A stretch of DNA of 64,000 bases. Source: Conchocele bisecta (taxonomy: Eukaryota; Mollusca; Bivalvia; Lucinida; Thyasiridae). The stretch covers positions 60,709,530 to 60,773,529 of the forward strand of contig CM055279.1 of assembly GCA_029237695.1 (NCBI GenBank), written 5' to 3'. A model generated the notes under the pieces. It was not told where the DNA came from, searched no databases, and saw only the letters and a program-made list of their open reading frames with translations. Shown here one piece after another: positions 1 through 11,283 of this stretch (its first letter is position 1; the number at the start of each line of letters is the position of its first letter). The translations under genes and the position numbers were made by a program.

Positions 1-1
1 A

Positions 2-2104
2 GAGCACCTCCACACTCTTCAATTAGTGTTGCAAACGTCTACAGGACTACAACCTCCGTGCAAACTTGGAAAAATGTAGTTTCTTCCAGAAGGAAATTAC
101 ATACTGTGGGCATATCATTGATGCAGATGGACTGCACAAGACACCAGAAAAGGTTCACGCAATGATGAATGCGCCGAAACCAGAAAATGTGACACAACTA
201 AGAGCGTTCTTAGGACTTGTCAACTACTATGGAAAATTTATTCCAAACATGGCAACTATTGTGCACCCATTGAACAAGCTGTTGAGAAAAGATGTGACAT
301 TTGAATGGTCACACTCTGCGGACAATGCGTTCATGAAAGTGAAAGAACTGATCACGTCAGACACTGTGTTAACACATTACAACCCAGATCTGCCGATCAG
401 ACTCGCGTGTGATGCATCATCCTATGGACTAGGATGTGTACTGTCACACATTATGACCACTGGCGAGGAACGACCAATCGCATTCGCATCGCGCTCCCTG
501 AGCACAGCTGAGACAAATTACGCGCAAATCCACAAGGAAGCGTTATCAATCATATGGGCGGTGAGGAAATTCCACTGTTACCTGTATGGGCGGAAATTTG
601 TACTAGTCACTGATCACCAGCCGCTTCTTACCATACTTGGTCAAAAGAAAGGGATACCAGCGACTACAGCCGCCCGACTACAGCGATATGCAATCGAATT
701 GCAAGGCTACGATTACACAATCGAGTACAGAAGTTCCACAGCAAACGCAAATGCTGATGGACTGTCACGGTTACCATGCCCAGAGCAAGAGAAAGAGTCA
801 CAGACTGACCCAGTAGAACTTTTCAATGTGTCACAAATTGAAAATCTACCCGTAACCGCAATGGAAATAGCACGTGAAACGCGGCGCGACACAGTGCTAT
901 CAAATGTGTTGGAATTAACACAAAACGGCTGGAAGCATAAGCCGGGTGACGCTACATTGAATGCATTCTACATTCGCAGAAATGAACTATCAGTTCATCA
1001 GGGATGTTTAATGTGGGGAATACGCGTCATTATACCACCAAAGTTGAGAAGCAAAGTTCTCGATGAATTACATGAAGGCCATGTCGGTATTGTGAAAATG
1101 AAAGCACTCAGCAGAAGTTACTTCTGGTGGCCAGGTCTTGACAATGAAATTGAACAGTTAGCAAAACGGTGTTCAGGCTGTCAAGTACATCAGAACGAGC
1201 CAACAAAAGTAGAACTGCATCCATGGGAATGGCCCTCCGCTCCATGGGAACGAATACATATCGACTTTGCCGGACCATTCATGGGTTACATGTACCTAAT
1301 TATGGTCGACGCACACTCCAAATGGCCATAAATACAGGTGATGAAACGAACGACGCGTTAAACACGGTCGAAGTTCTTAGAACCATCTTTGGACGTACCG
1401 GTTTGCCGAAGTATATCGTCAGTGACAACGGAAGTCAGTTTACTTCGGAGGAATTCCAGGAATTTGTCAAACGCAATGGAATTACTCACAAACGGTCAGT
1501 TCCCTGGCACCCCGCCAGCAACGGACAGGCTGAACGTTTTGTGCAAACATTCAAAATGGCAATGAAATCGGCAACTCCAGAGGGAGGTACAGTATACAAG
1601 AAAATCGCAAATTTCTTGTTAGCCTACAGGAACACGCCACATTCCACAACAAAGGAAACCCCTGCGAAGTTGTTTCTCGGCAGAAATCTGCGCACACGTT
1701 TGGATCTCATCAAACCAAATGTGCAAGATACCGTGCAGAATACGCAATTCTCCACTCTCGGTAACAGTAGAACCCGCCAGTTCGGTGTTGGAGAAAATGT
1801 TATGGTGCGCGATTACCGTGACAATTCCAACAAATGGGCCAACGCTACAATATCTGAGAAAACCGGTCCACTGTCGTACAAGGTCGTGACCAGCGACAAG
1901 GCAACATGGCGACGTCATGCTGACCAAATGACGAAGACATCAGTGGAAATACAGTCTTCTGAAATTGAACCAGAAATCATAAACAATTCCGATCCGGCAC
2001 CAGAACTCCATTGTGACCAATCTGTGCCACATGCGCCTGTGGTTTCTGCAACCCGGTATCCGGTGAGAAACAGAAAACAACCTGACAGACTGACCTATAA
2101 CTGA
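2..2104 (+). pseudogene. pol: Ty3/gypsy pol polyprotein fragment (RT end, RNase H, integrase), frameshifted
   Basis: Replication and integration polyprotein of a retrotransposon. Seen: the RT connection (FLGLVNYYGKFIPN); RNase H with CDASSYGLG, an HKEAL glutamate, VTDHQPL and NANADGLSR; an integrase HHCC zinc finger (HEGHVG..., CSGCQ); and an integrase core with IDFAG, VSDNGSQFTSEEFQ and HPASNGQAER, giving the DDE residues. The C-terminal tail ends in a basic RYPVRNRKQPDR stretch, as is usual for this family. Three reading frames are needed. Bases 2-33 read in one frame, about 36-1330 in a second (open from the methionine codon at 66), and about 1325-2104 in a third. The first shift is near base 33. 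The second is near 1325-1332, just after HSKWP inside the integrase core, between the first and second catalytic aspartates. Domain order (integrase after RNase H) separates it from Copia elements. Assignment to Ty3/gypsy is firm; the clade is not resolved. Confidence 0.9.
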
Positions 2105-2498
2105 GGTATCAGTTACAAGTGCATTCCGCTGAATGGATTACTTTATGAATGAAAGTTACCGTTCTGGGAACTTTGTGTGGGTAAACAGAGCACAATAATC
2201 TCTGCACACAAAGTTTATGACGAGATTAGAGTAATGATCACCTCTTTTCTCTGATTAGGGATTGTGAAGTCGGGATAATTTCAAGCAAACCACTTCAGCA
2301 GTAAAAATTATCCTAATTATGCATGGAACAGTCCACAGCTGTTTACTGGCAGCAATGTTATCAGATAATGACCATTTCATTGCCTTGTACTCTGTACTGC
2401 AGTAACCTGAGACAGTTTGTTTGGATTTGTCTAGATGTTGATACATGCAAGACAATTGTAACCAATGTAATCATTTTACAGTAGCAACTACAAATCTC
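2105..2498 (+). other. Untranslated region between pol and polypurine tract
   Basis: No convincing coding sequence follows the pol stop codon. This AT-rich stretch is presumed to be the 3' untranslated part of the retrotransposon. Nothing else is recognisable in it. Confidence 0.6.
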
Positions 2499-2508
2499 AA
2501 GGGGAGGT
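2499..2508 (+). promoter_or_regulatory. Polypurine tract for plus-strand priming
   Basis: The purine run AAGGGGAGG lies immediately before a TGTTGTATAC sequence. In LTR retrotransposons this is the position and composition of the primer for plus-strand DNA synthesis, directly upstream of the 3' LTR. Confidence 0.7.
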
Positions 2509-2510
2509 AA

Positions 2511-2676
2511 TGTTGTATACTAGCCAAACATGTATCATAGTAGACACAGATGTAAACATATATGTAGGTATATACTACCCTCTATCACTGTCCCTCTGAT
2601 AGCACTGCAGCTTGAGAAATAAAACAGTTCATGAGTAGAACTCCGATTATATTGTTGTGTATTCTGTACCAGTTAC
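2511..2676 (+). repeat. Probable 3' LTR of the Ty3/gypsy element
   Basis: Begins TGTTGTATAC two bases after the polypurine tract. It contains a TATA-rich segment and an AATAAA signal near 2620, and probably ends at a TTACA near 2676. The end is uncertain because no second LTR is present for comparison and no clear target-site duplication was found. The sequence directly downstream reads as the tail of the minus-strand pseudogene, so the element appears to have landed at the 3' end of that older repeat. Confidence 0.55.
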
Positions 2677-2689
2677 AAATAGCAAATAC

Positions 2690-4812
2690 ATAACATGATA
2701 GACTGCTCTCTTGATATGTTGTTCCAGTGCAGCCATGTTCTCAATCTTCTGATTTCCAAACGCAGAGCTGCTTACGAGCATCATTCTCATGACGGTGGGC
2801 TGATATTCTCTGGCACAGAAGGACGACGTACATATCGAGTTCATGTATATCGTCACTTGGAACTTTATTTGGAATATGTGATAAGCAGTCAAACACTGGT
2901 ACCAGATGATGCATGGTGCGTGAAAGAGCCCATGCTGTGTTCTTTCTAATGCCATAAAATGCAGAAACCGTGTCACATCCTGACATAGCAAAATACCCCA
3001 TGCTGCGTCGATGCCTAATGCTGTAGAAATCAGGTGACATGGGATATATAACGTACCTTAGCACCGCCACCATGGCCGAACGTCACCCATAGTTCACAGT
3101 CCTGTTAGGTGCTTGCAACAGCAATGGCGAGAATCACCACGTCAGTTTCTGTTGCATGTATCATCACCTTGGTCAAGCCATGGTGGACTGAATGTGAAGC
3201 ATGGAACACGAGTCTGGTACCCGCTTCTTCATGAGTACAGAACAACCCAGAGAGGTCTGACATGGTAGATGAAACAGCATACTGGCCACATGTGGATATG
3301 ATCTGCTTTCCTTCTGTAGGCTGGAACTCCTGTATGACATTGGCAAGGAGACGGAACAGACCAGTTTTGTTCTTATCAACACAAAGGAAGTTTTTCCAGT
3401 GAACTGGGATTGTTGTGTTTTTGGCAACTCGAAGTAGAAGCCCAGTACCACGACTCTGACGTGTTTGTACCTTGAGGCTGTCCTCTCTGTAGTCATCACA
3501 AACCACATCTACCCGGACAACATCTCGCAGCATAGATGCCAGCTGTGATTCATCGTGAAATGTCTTAATAGTCACTTGGGCTTTCCTGTGATCAAGTATG
3601 TGCACAAGTACTGCACCATCAACAATTATAATATCAACGCTTGGAATATCTTCCAGCTGAGGAGAAAATGATTCAATGCACTCCATCAAGTCAGATTTAG
3701 AAGTTTGGTGCATGGTATTACTTGATGCCAGCGATGTCCATGCATGGTTTTCATGCTTGAAAAAGGCACCCATGTCATTGCTTCTCGCTTGGCATGATAT
3801 ATACATCTTTGAGAAGAGGTGAACGTCATTATGTAAGGTAAATCTCATTGTAGTACTGGCATTGAACAAGGACCGACTAGTCCTCGGTATGGCGTCATGG
3901 AAAGCTGTTGAGTTGCCTACACGCTCTTCTACGAATCTCTGGCGCTGTGTTTTCCCAATGTTTTCTTCCAGGCATTACCACTTTGGTATCAAGAGCATAG
4001 AGGTATATACCTATGTCTATAAACGGGTTGCCAAATTCTTACATAGCACCAACCACACCACGGACATGATGGCATTCTGCACGCTGGAGATTTGTTCATG
4101 GTGCCGCTCTACATCAGGTCTGTGCATGCTATGCTTGTGATCGTACTATTTCAGCAGTCTAGCTGTTTCTGGGCCAGCTATCATCCAGCACTTCAATGCT
4201 GCTGCGTTTTCGACGATTCCTATTACACCACCATCACCCTTTACCATTGCATTAAGCTGTCCATGAACTGGATCATGTGCAAGTGCTGAAAACTTGTGGT
4301 TGGATTTCTGTGTAACAAAGTTACCACTCAGGAACTGTGCATGTATTGCTGGACATGTATTTCGCAGGGCCAGTAGATCTCTCACATGAACTGTCATCCA
4401 GCGAGCATAATGATAGTGGTCAAGAGCGAACATCCATGGGATGATCTGTCCAAGTGATTCCACGTAGAGATCAAAGTCTCTCTCACGGTGTGACCTGAGA
4501 AACTGTAGGAAGAGGAGTTCCAGTTCCATAACCAAACTGGGGATGTTCAGATTGCATGTGATAACACGACTCTTCAAAGTGCAGCTGTTCTTCATCAGGT
4601 GTGTTGGAACGAGTACGATCGGCTAAGAAGAAAAAGGGCTGCAGCTGTAACTTGTTATGTGCCCATTGACCTCTGGGTCTACGTTAGCCTTGCTTTTGCA
4701 GTTTCTTGGCCCGCTTAACTGCTGTATTATTACACATCACACAACAGGCTTTATGCCACTTGCACAAAATGCTCTTTATATCAGAGACATCATCCGAGAC
4801 ATTTTCTGGCAA
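2690..4812 (-). pseudogene. Decayed copy of a multicopy invertebrate protein family (GCDTVS motif)
   Basis: Read right to left, the minus strand gives a nearly continuous protein in several frames. A Cys-rich start (WHKACCVMCNN, about 4770) is preceded by a splice-acceptor-like TTTTGCCAG. Next come DEEQLHFEE (about 4600), FALDHYHYARWMTVHVRDLL (about 4430), HKFSALAHDPVHGQLNA (about 4290) and VKGDGG. Then GNPFID and ALDTK (about 4010), FNASTT to ATETDVVILA (3869-3120), and finally SGCDTVSAFYGI (about 2980) to ALEQHIKRAVY (about 2700). I recognise this order from long uncharacterised proteins repeated many times in cnidarian, mollusc and fish genomes; I know no assigned function. Damage seen: a frameshift near 4530, a stop after ETARLLK (about 4145), and frameshifts near 4050, 3950, 3090 and 2750. 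Parts of the 3105-3869 and 4146-4595 blocks remain fully open, so decay is moderate. A second 5' fragment lies at 57960-58300. Confidence 0.7.
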
Positions 4813-5098
4813 AACAAATATTCATTCAATCATTACCCCACGTAATGATTGGCATTATTATACATTTTAAATTAGTATAAATAATTTAAAAAAATTCATT
4901 CCTCATTTGTATATGAAAATAGCCCGATACCCCCGTGCGTCACTATCAGTAAAATAAATATTTATAAATGAGTATATCTGTATATTGGGCACTGGTAATT
5001 TTTAGAACTGGTGGAATAGTGAGACAATTATATACTTATTTAATTCCTATTAACAGTTTGTACATGTACCTTTAATGTTCAATGGCACTCTTTTCAGT

Positions 5099-5299
5099 TC
5101 ATGAAGAATGTTCAGATTGCTTGCCAAGGTAGAATAACCTATTGGTGTTGGGCTTATAAGTTTTATCAGTTGGTTTAGCTGGTACTGGGCAAGCCTTAGG
5201 AACTAGTTTTATTTTCTTGGACATGGTTACAAGTTTATGTGAACATCCAATGACAACATATACCATCACCAAACCTTCACCAGTAACTGAAAAACACAA
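5099..5299 (-). CDS. Small ORF of unknown function, possible upstream exon
   Basis: A 66-codon open frame with a Lys/Pro-rich middle (KLVPKACPVPAKPTDK). It lies upstream, on the same strand, of the decayed GCDTVS-family copy and could be a first exon of that repeat. No domain was recognised and no convincing donor site was seen at its end. It may equally be chance. Confidence 0.15.
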   Translation of the reverse strand: MCFSVTGEGLVMVYVVIGCSHKLVTMSKKIKLVPKACPVPAKPTDKTYKPNTNRLFYLGKQSEHSS

Positions 5300-5715
5300 A
5301 TAGTATATATCGTTAAAATTGTAAATTGCACTGTGTGTATACCAAGTTTATTGACGGTGCCGTGACGTCTAGCTTCCTATTTCTCATATGTGCATCAGTT
5401 AGGTTTGAGGTGAAATGCATGTGTTATGATCACTATTTTTCAATTTCAACATCAAAATGGGCAGCGAGATGTTTGTAATGTTTTATTAGATTCCTAGACC
5501 TCAAAAACATTGGCAAAGGCACCAAGATCAAGAAAATTGGAGCACTTAGACCAAAGGTATTGACAAAAAATTATTTGATGGCGGCCATTTTGATTTTTTC
5601 TAATTTTGTGCAATTTTTGGAATCAGCATACTGAACAACCCCCCTATGCAAATTGTCATGCGTGTTTCCAAATGTGCACACCTAATTCACATATCCGCCC
5701 CACTAGATGGGTCGA
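5300..5715. other. Anonymous AT-rich sequence
   Basis: No gene recognised. One short segment near 5577 (gatggcggccattttga) resembles a YY1 site. Nothing else stands out. Confidence 0.5.
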
Positions 5716-5719
5716 CACT

Positions 5720-6135
5720 AACATGTATGTATTAGAACTCCCCTGTGGATAGACATGTGGTGTCTCAAGCTACTGTTATGCATGTCTTGTCACAAAAAAA
5801 TGTATGGATTGGATCCCTCCGTGGAAGGAAGGACACATGGTGTCCCAAGTTACTACTCTGTATGTCTTGACACAAACTAGTATGGATCGGATCCACGCAG
5901 TACATGGTGTCCCAAGTTACTACTCTGTATGTCTTGACAAAACTTGTTTGGATCGGATTCATGGTGTCCCAAGCTACTGTTATGCATGTCCTGTCACAAC
6001 AATGTATGGATTTGATCCCCTCCGTAGAACGACACATGGTATCCCAAGTTACTACTCTGCATGTCTCGACACAAACCAGTATTGATCGGATCCACACTGT
6101 GCATGGTGTCCCAAGCTACTACTCTGCATGTCTTG
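5720..6135. repeat. Diverged satellite related to the 75-bp family, left flank of zinc-finger locus A
   Basis: About six irregular units of roughly 55-75 bp, recognisable by repeated 'catggtgtcccaagttact' and 'cttgacacaaac'. Read on the minus strand they give DPIHT.LCQ and GHHVS, the same pattern as the 75-bp satellite elsewhere in the window. Units vary in length more than in the other arrays, suggesting an older and less homogenised block. Confidence 0.75.
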
Positions 6136-6303
6136 CCACTCTTGTGAAATATCTGGTCGCAGACACTACATGTCTGTAAATATTACTATTATACTTGGAA
6201 GTCTGGTCTCGCACACAATGTATCTAATGTCAGTTCCTTAGTGCGAATATGCATATGTGTGACGAGTATGACGCTCTGGCCGCAAACACGTGTATAGGGA
6301 CGA

Positions 6304-8300
6304 TCACCAGTCCGGAGGAGCACGTGTTGTTTCAGTTGAATCACAGTGAGAATATATATTGTGGCACACAGAACACGTAACTATGTGGTTGGTCCTCAGT
6401 TTGATATTGCAACGATATCTAAAGGTACAGTCACATAAACAGCATGTGAATGGTTGCTCGCATGTGTAAATATGCATATTTGTGTCGAGTTGCCTACATA
6501 GGAAGATCCCCGGTGTTGGTAAGCATTTGTCATTTGAGGTGGCTTCTTTGTGTGTGAACCTAGTCACAAACACTGGCTGTATGACGACGATCCTCCGTAT
6601 GTATGAACATGTGCCGTTTGAGGCTGCCACTATGTGTGAATGTCTTGTCACAAACACTACATGTATGGGGACGATCCCCCGTATGTATGAACATGTGCCG
6701 TTTGAGGTTGCCACTGTTTGTGAATGTCTGTTCACAAACACTACATCTATGGGGACGATCCCCCGTATGTATGAGCATGTGCTGTTTGAGGCTGTCACTG
6801 TTTGTAAATGTCTTGTCACAAACAATACATGTATGGGGACGATCCCCCGTATGTATGAACATGTGCCGTTTGAGGTTGCCACTGTTTGTGAATGTCTGTT
6901 CACAAACACTACATGTATGGGGACGATCCCCCGTATGTATGAGCGTGTGCTGTTTGAGCGGACCAATATGTGTGAATGTCTTCTCACAAACACTACATGT
7001 ATGGGGGCGATCCCTCGTATGTATGAACATGTGATGTTTGAGGCTACCACTCCGTGTAAATGTCTTGTCACAAACACTACATGTATGGGGGCGATCCCCC
7101 GTATGTATGAACATGTGCCGTTTGAGGTGGCCACTCAATGTGAATGTCTTGTCACAAACACTACAAGTGTGGGGACGATCCCCCGTATGTATGAGCATGT
7201 GCTCTTTGAGGTGGCCACTCCGTGTAAATGTCTTGTCACAAACACTACATGTATGGGGACGATCAATCGTATGTATGAGCATGTGCTGTTTGAGGCTGCC
7301 ACTGTGTGTGAATGTCTTGTCACAAACACTACATGTGTGGGGACGATCCCCCGAATGTATGAAAATGTGCCGTTTGAGGCTGCCACTCTGTGTGAATGTC
7401 TTGTCACAAACACTACATGTGTGGGGACGATCCCCCGTATGTATGAGCATGTGCTGTTTGAGGTTGCCACTCCGTGTAAATGTATTGTCACAAACACTAC
7501 ATGTGTGGGGATGATCCCCCGTATGCAGGAGCATGTGCTGTTTGAGGTGACCACTGTGTGTGAATGTCTCGTCACAAACACTACATGTAGGGGGGCGATC
7601 CCCCGTATGTATAAACATGTGCCGTTTGAGGCTGCCACGGTGTGTGAATGTCTTGTCACAAACGCTACATGTGTGGGGACGATCCCCCGTATGTATGAGC
7701 ATGTGCTGTTTGAGGTTGCCACTGTGTGTGAATGTCTTGTCACAAACACTACATGTGTGGGGACGATCCCCCGTATGTATGAGCATGTGCTGTTTGAGGT
7801 TGCCACTGTGTGTGAATGTCTTGTCACAAACACTACATGTGTGGGGACGATCCCCCGTATGAATGAGCATGTGGTGCCGTTTGAGGCTGTCACTGCGTGT
7901 GAATGTCGTGTCACAAAACCTACATGCATGGGGACGACCCCCCGTATGTATGAGCATGTGTCGTTTGAGGACGCCTGTGTGTGTGAATGTCTTATCACAA
8001 AAACTACATATATGTGGACGATCCTCCGTATGTATGAGCATGTGCTGTTTGAGACTGTCACTGTGTGTGAATATCTTGTCACAAACACTACATGTATGGG
8101 GACGATCCCCCGTATGTATGAACATGTGCCTTTTGAGTCTACCACTCTGTGTGAGTCTTGTCACAAACACTACAAGTATGTAACTCCTTCCGAGTGTGAT
8201 TGTGCATGTGAAGCATGAAGTTGATACATTTTAAGAAGGTCTTGTCATACGCGGTGTATTTATGTGGTCGCTTCATGGTTTGATCCATCCTACACAACAT
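6304..8300 (-). pseudogene. C2H2 zinc-finger array gene, locus A (18 full tandem fingers)
   Basis: Minus-strand tandem C2H2 zinc fingers, presumably a nucleic-acid-binding protein. From 8170 to 6560 the frame is open for 536 codons. It holds half a finger, 18 full 28-residue fingers of the type CSVCDKTFTHSGSLKRHMFIH with TGDRPHT linkers, then a TAG inside the next finger. One finger (near 7865) has an extra His. A likely start codon at 8300 begins MLCRMDQTMKRPHK, followed by a first finger whose cysteines have become tyrosines (YTAYDKTF). A 2-nt deletion near 8155 in finger 2 puts this start out of frame with the main array. Beyond the TAG, 6304-6480 still shows divergent fingers in another frame (FTCCLCDCTFRYRC, TCSVCHNIY). 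No BTB, SCAN or KRAB domain was seen. Loci B and C are paralogues. The copy is probably inactive unless transcription starts downstream or splicing bypasses the lesions. Confidence 0.75.
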
Positions 8301-9256
8301 CACTTTTGAGAGTTTCGGTTATCAACAGGCGGTTGCATGTTTGTTTATCTCCTGAAGTAAATGTTCGTCGTAACGTGAACAATAATAGGACGCGGTCATC
8401 ACATCAGGCATCACATCAGGCTGTATGTGACCTGAAAAAAGAAATAAATAATATGTAACTTATATTGACATCGTGTGACATAGGACACACGTCTCCAATA
8501 TGTATGGTGAAGGATTTCACTTCGAGTATAGTAGTTATGTCTCTGGTATGGTCAATTTGCATATGGACAAGAAGCCACATGTAATAAACACATGTCTTAT
8601 CACGTGAGAGTGATCATAATACCACCATAAACATCGTTTGCCACATTAACAAGTTTAATATCACACAGTTTTATAAGTCGGAATTGGATTCCATGTCCAT
8701 TTTTGATATCAGTTGTGTGTACCCTGAAGGAGTGCACAATGCGAAAGCGAGAAATCCGAAACTCAAATGAAATGTCATGCAAAGCATGACCTGTATTTGG
8801 CGAAATCGATGAGGAGATTCTAATATGTTGGAGTAATAAGCTTTAGTGGAGAAATATTTGAAATATTCAAAACAGCAGATGGCAATGGGTGTAGTACTGC
8901 CAACATATCTGCTGGACATCAAAGGGAACAGAGGTCAATACATCTCTCAGTAGCGCTCATTTGGTCAGTTCTGCCAGCTTTCAAAAGATTTCGCATATTC
9001 GTGAGAAAGTTAAGAGACAATTATCTACACAGGTCTGGCACCTGGAACCAGTGTTGAACCTGCGACTCACGGTTAAAGTCTAGTCTATACGGAAAGCCAA
9101 TTGACTTATTTAGCTGGAAATCTAACCACTTCTTCCACTTATTATTCCTGACCTATGTACCAAATATATTGTTGATACATGGCAAAATACGACCTGTATG
9201 CCGCGAACAGATTACCGACCGACCGACAGACAGACAGTAAACAAAAATCATTTTGA
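8301..9256. other. Conserved upstream flank of zinc-finger locus A
   Basis: No coding sequence recognised. The first 400-500 bp closely match 20793-21250 and 45758-46050, so the three finger genes share their 5' flank as well as coding sequence. The match to locus C continues to about 9230 (46050-46530). It ends in a (CCGA/CAGA)n run that corresponds to a (CAGG)n run in locus C. A promoter is expected here, but no specific element can be assigned. Confidence 0.6.
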
Positions 9257-9821
9257 CTAGTTGCGAACTGTAACTTGCAATCTACTCCCGTGCCGTCCGT
9301 AGCCAAAGTTATGATTCCACCCATAGGCCTTCTCTGCAGAATAGCGAATCAGGTCTGATTCGCACTTTAGCATTTAATTGTGAAAAGATTTTCTATAGTT
9401 TTGAACTGAAATGAGTGTTAATATTATGGAAATAACATATTCAAGTACTTATGACATAAATTTACATATGTAGTTGACTAAAGTAAATTTAAGCTATTAT
9501 CAACAAGTGATCCAGCCAGGGGCAGCCGAATTCCACATGTAAAAGCTAAGATGGGCTCCATTTGTTGTAAAGGCCAAACAAAAATTTCTAAACCTTCTAC
9601 AATAGTAAAATTTGTTTCAGAATTATTAGTATGTATTACTTTTATAATAATAATATTGTTTTCAGATGTAAATTCAGAAAATATCTCCAATATGCCACAA
9701 TTAACTGCTAAATTGCGAATCAGATCCGATTCGCTATTCTGCAGAGAAGGCATATGAGTAGAATCGTAACTCAGCCAACGTATGGTACAGGAGTAGAATG
9801 CAAGTTACCGTTCGCAACTAC
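9257..9821. mobile_element. Non-autonomous element with long terminal inverted repeats (copy 1)
   Basis: The left end (CTAGTTGCGAAC, 9257) and right end (GTTCGCAACTAC, ending about 9821) begin inverted repeats of roughly 120-130 bp. They are marked by the palindromic GCGAATCAGGTCTGATTCGC on the left and its partner near 9715-9735. About 310 bp lies between the arms, with no transposase. The structure is that of a MITE or foldback element. The same structure is at 51436-51983. No clear target-site duplication was identified. Confidence 0.65.
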
Positions 9822-11283
9822 ATTTTAACAGGCTGTCTCAAAAAGAAAGATAAAACACCGAGAGTTGTCCACATACCAGTAATTTCAGTTTGACAAATCG
9901 AAACAGAGTGCTACACAAAGAGCAAAAATAATGAAAAGCATCTTAATTAATTAATCAATTAATTAATTTGATTATTGTTCCTTTCAGTGTCAGAAAAAAA
10001 ATGATCCAAAAGTCGACCGATGATGGCGTGCCACAAAATCGAATAATACATATATCAAGCCACAACAAAATGCCAACAGTTTATTTAAACAACTACAGCC
10101 ATCTGAACATTTGTGCAAACAAGAAACATCTCCACATACTTTGTAACCAACAAAAAAACAGAATCTAAAATACAACACCTGAGAAAACATACCCCACCCA
10201 CCAACTTTATACATGTCGCACGAATGAATAGTATTATTAATCAAGGCGCCAACCAGTCTCTCATCTCTCCATGATGTTTTGTTCATCCAACATTCAACGG
10301 AAATGTTAGCTTCACGTTTTCGAACAAGTCGCTATCCAAACAAAATACCACGAATCCCGACCCCGTTGTTTCTAAAATGGCGACATCAGTTTCCGCAACA
10401 CGATATGATTATCCACTTCATTCCTCGCCTGCGATCCTTGTCAAAGACTAATGCACTACATCGACAGTGAATAGGGAATGTGTGCAGGCATCAACTGCTG
10501 TTCAAAACACTGTTAAACAACTTTTTGTGACACTATTCTCGTTAGTTGGATAAACATAAAATAAAAGATGGCGGCACTACTTTCAATTACAAGCAGACGT
10601 AAATTATTGCGCGTGACCGCGCTTTGAGAAAAGTAAATAAAGCTTGATTTAAATTAATTAATATTGGTTTTATTTATCAATCATGTGTATTATTTGTATT
10701 AATTTGTGCAATTACAGAGTCTGTAGCTGAGAAATCTTTTTATCAAATGTAGTACAATTTTTGACTGCGGAAAAGAAAATGGTGAAGTGGTGTTATTAAT
10801 GTGTGGCTGTTCCATTTATCGACCCGACATGGCTGTTCCATTGGAAATCGGGCGACAAAAACTGTCACTAGGCCTAGCGTCCAGTATCCAGTAATTTCTC
10901 GCTTTCGTTATTTGACCTCTACTTGTGACATATACCTTGGACGTAGAGACGTGTGTATAGAACGAGACACATGACAATATTTTGAGGCAAATCGTTTCAA
11001 CATATATTAATCGGTTTGGAAGATAAATGGTGGAAACGAAATCTCATGCACAGTTATGTATTGCACCAAATTATATGTGGTTTGCTGTCATATTATGTGA
11101 TGTAAGCGTCAAACGCACGAAGTCATGAAACTGTACGATGACTTGTACATGCAAAGATGGCGGAGATGGCAACTCAATTCTCCATATAGTATACAGTAAC
11201 ACGACAATATTCACATATGTTATATTCATATATCATATCACTCTTACAAAGCAATTATCATTGAAGCAAATTGTATCTATCTA
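9822..11283. other. Duplicated non-coding block (pair of 51984-53630)
   Basis: No gene recognised. Closely similar to 51984-53630, apart from small indels and a segment of about 150 bp near 53020-53170 present only in the second copy. It contains two YY1-like sites (aaagatggcggc near 10565, and near 11153). The last 190 bp occur a third time at 26985-27180. The stretch is AT-rich, with (TTAATTAA) runs near 9950. Confidence 0.6.

Larger units (their letters stand above)
1..2676 (+). mobile_element. Ty3/gypsy LTR retrotransposon, 3' portion
   Basis: The window opens inside the pol gene of a Ty3/gypsy (Metaviridae-type) element. Seen in order: the end of reverse transcriptase, RNase H, the integrase zinc-binding and catalytic domains, about 400 bp of untranslated sequence, a purine-rich tract, and a probable 3' LTR. 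Gag, protease, the front of RT and the 5' LTR lie outside the window, so completeness cannot be judged. The copy carries at least two frameshifts and is probably not autonomous. The right boundary is approximate, because the LTR end was chosen from a TG...CA pattern and not from a second LTR copy. Confidence 0.85.

Noticed and set aside
1169..1330. Programmed frameshift between the two pol frames
   Set aside because: The shift lies inside the integrase core, not at a gag-pol type junction, and no slippery heptamer was evident. A disabling indel is simpler.
6482..8218. Plus-strand 578-codon open frame across zinc-finger array A
   Set aside because: It is antisense to a clear C2H2 frame, and its openness is explained by the 84-bp period. 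The peptide has no known domain.
9478..9753. Minus-strand frame conserved in the two long-TIR elements
   Set aside because: Replacements between the copies are frequent and mostly non-synonymous, and the frame overlaps the inverted repeat arm. It is probably not coding.
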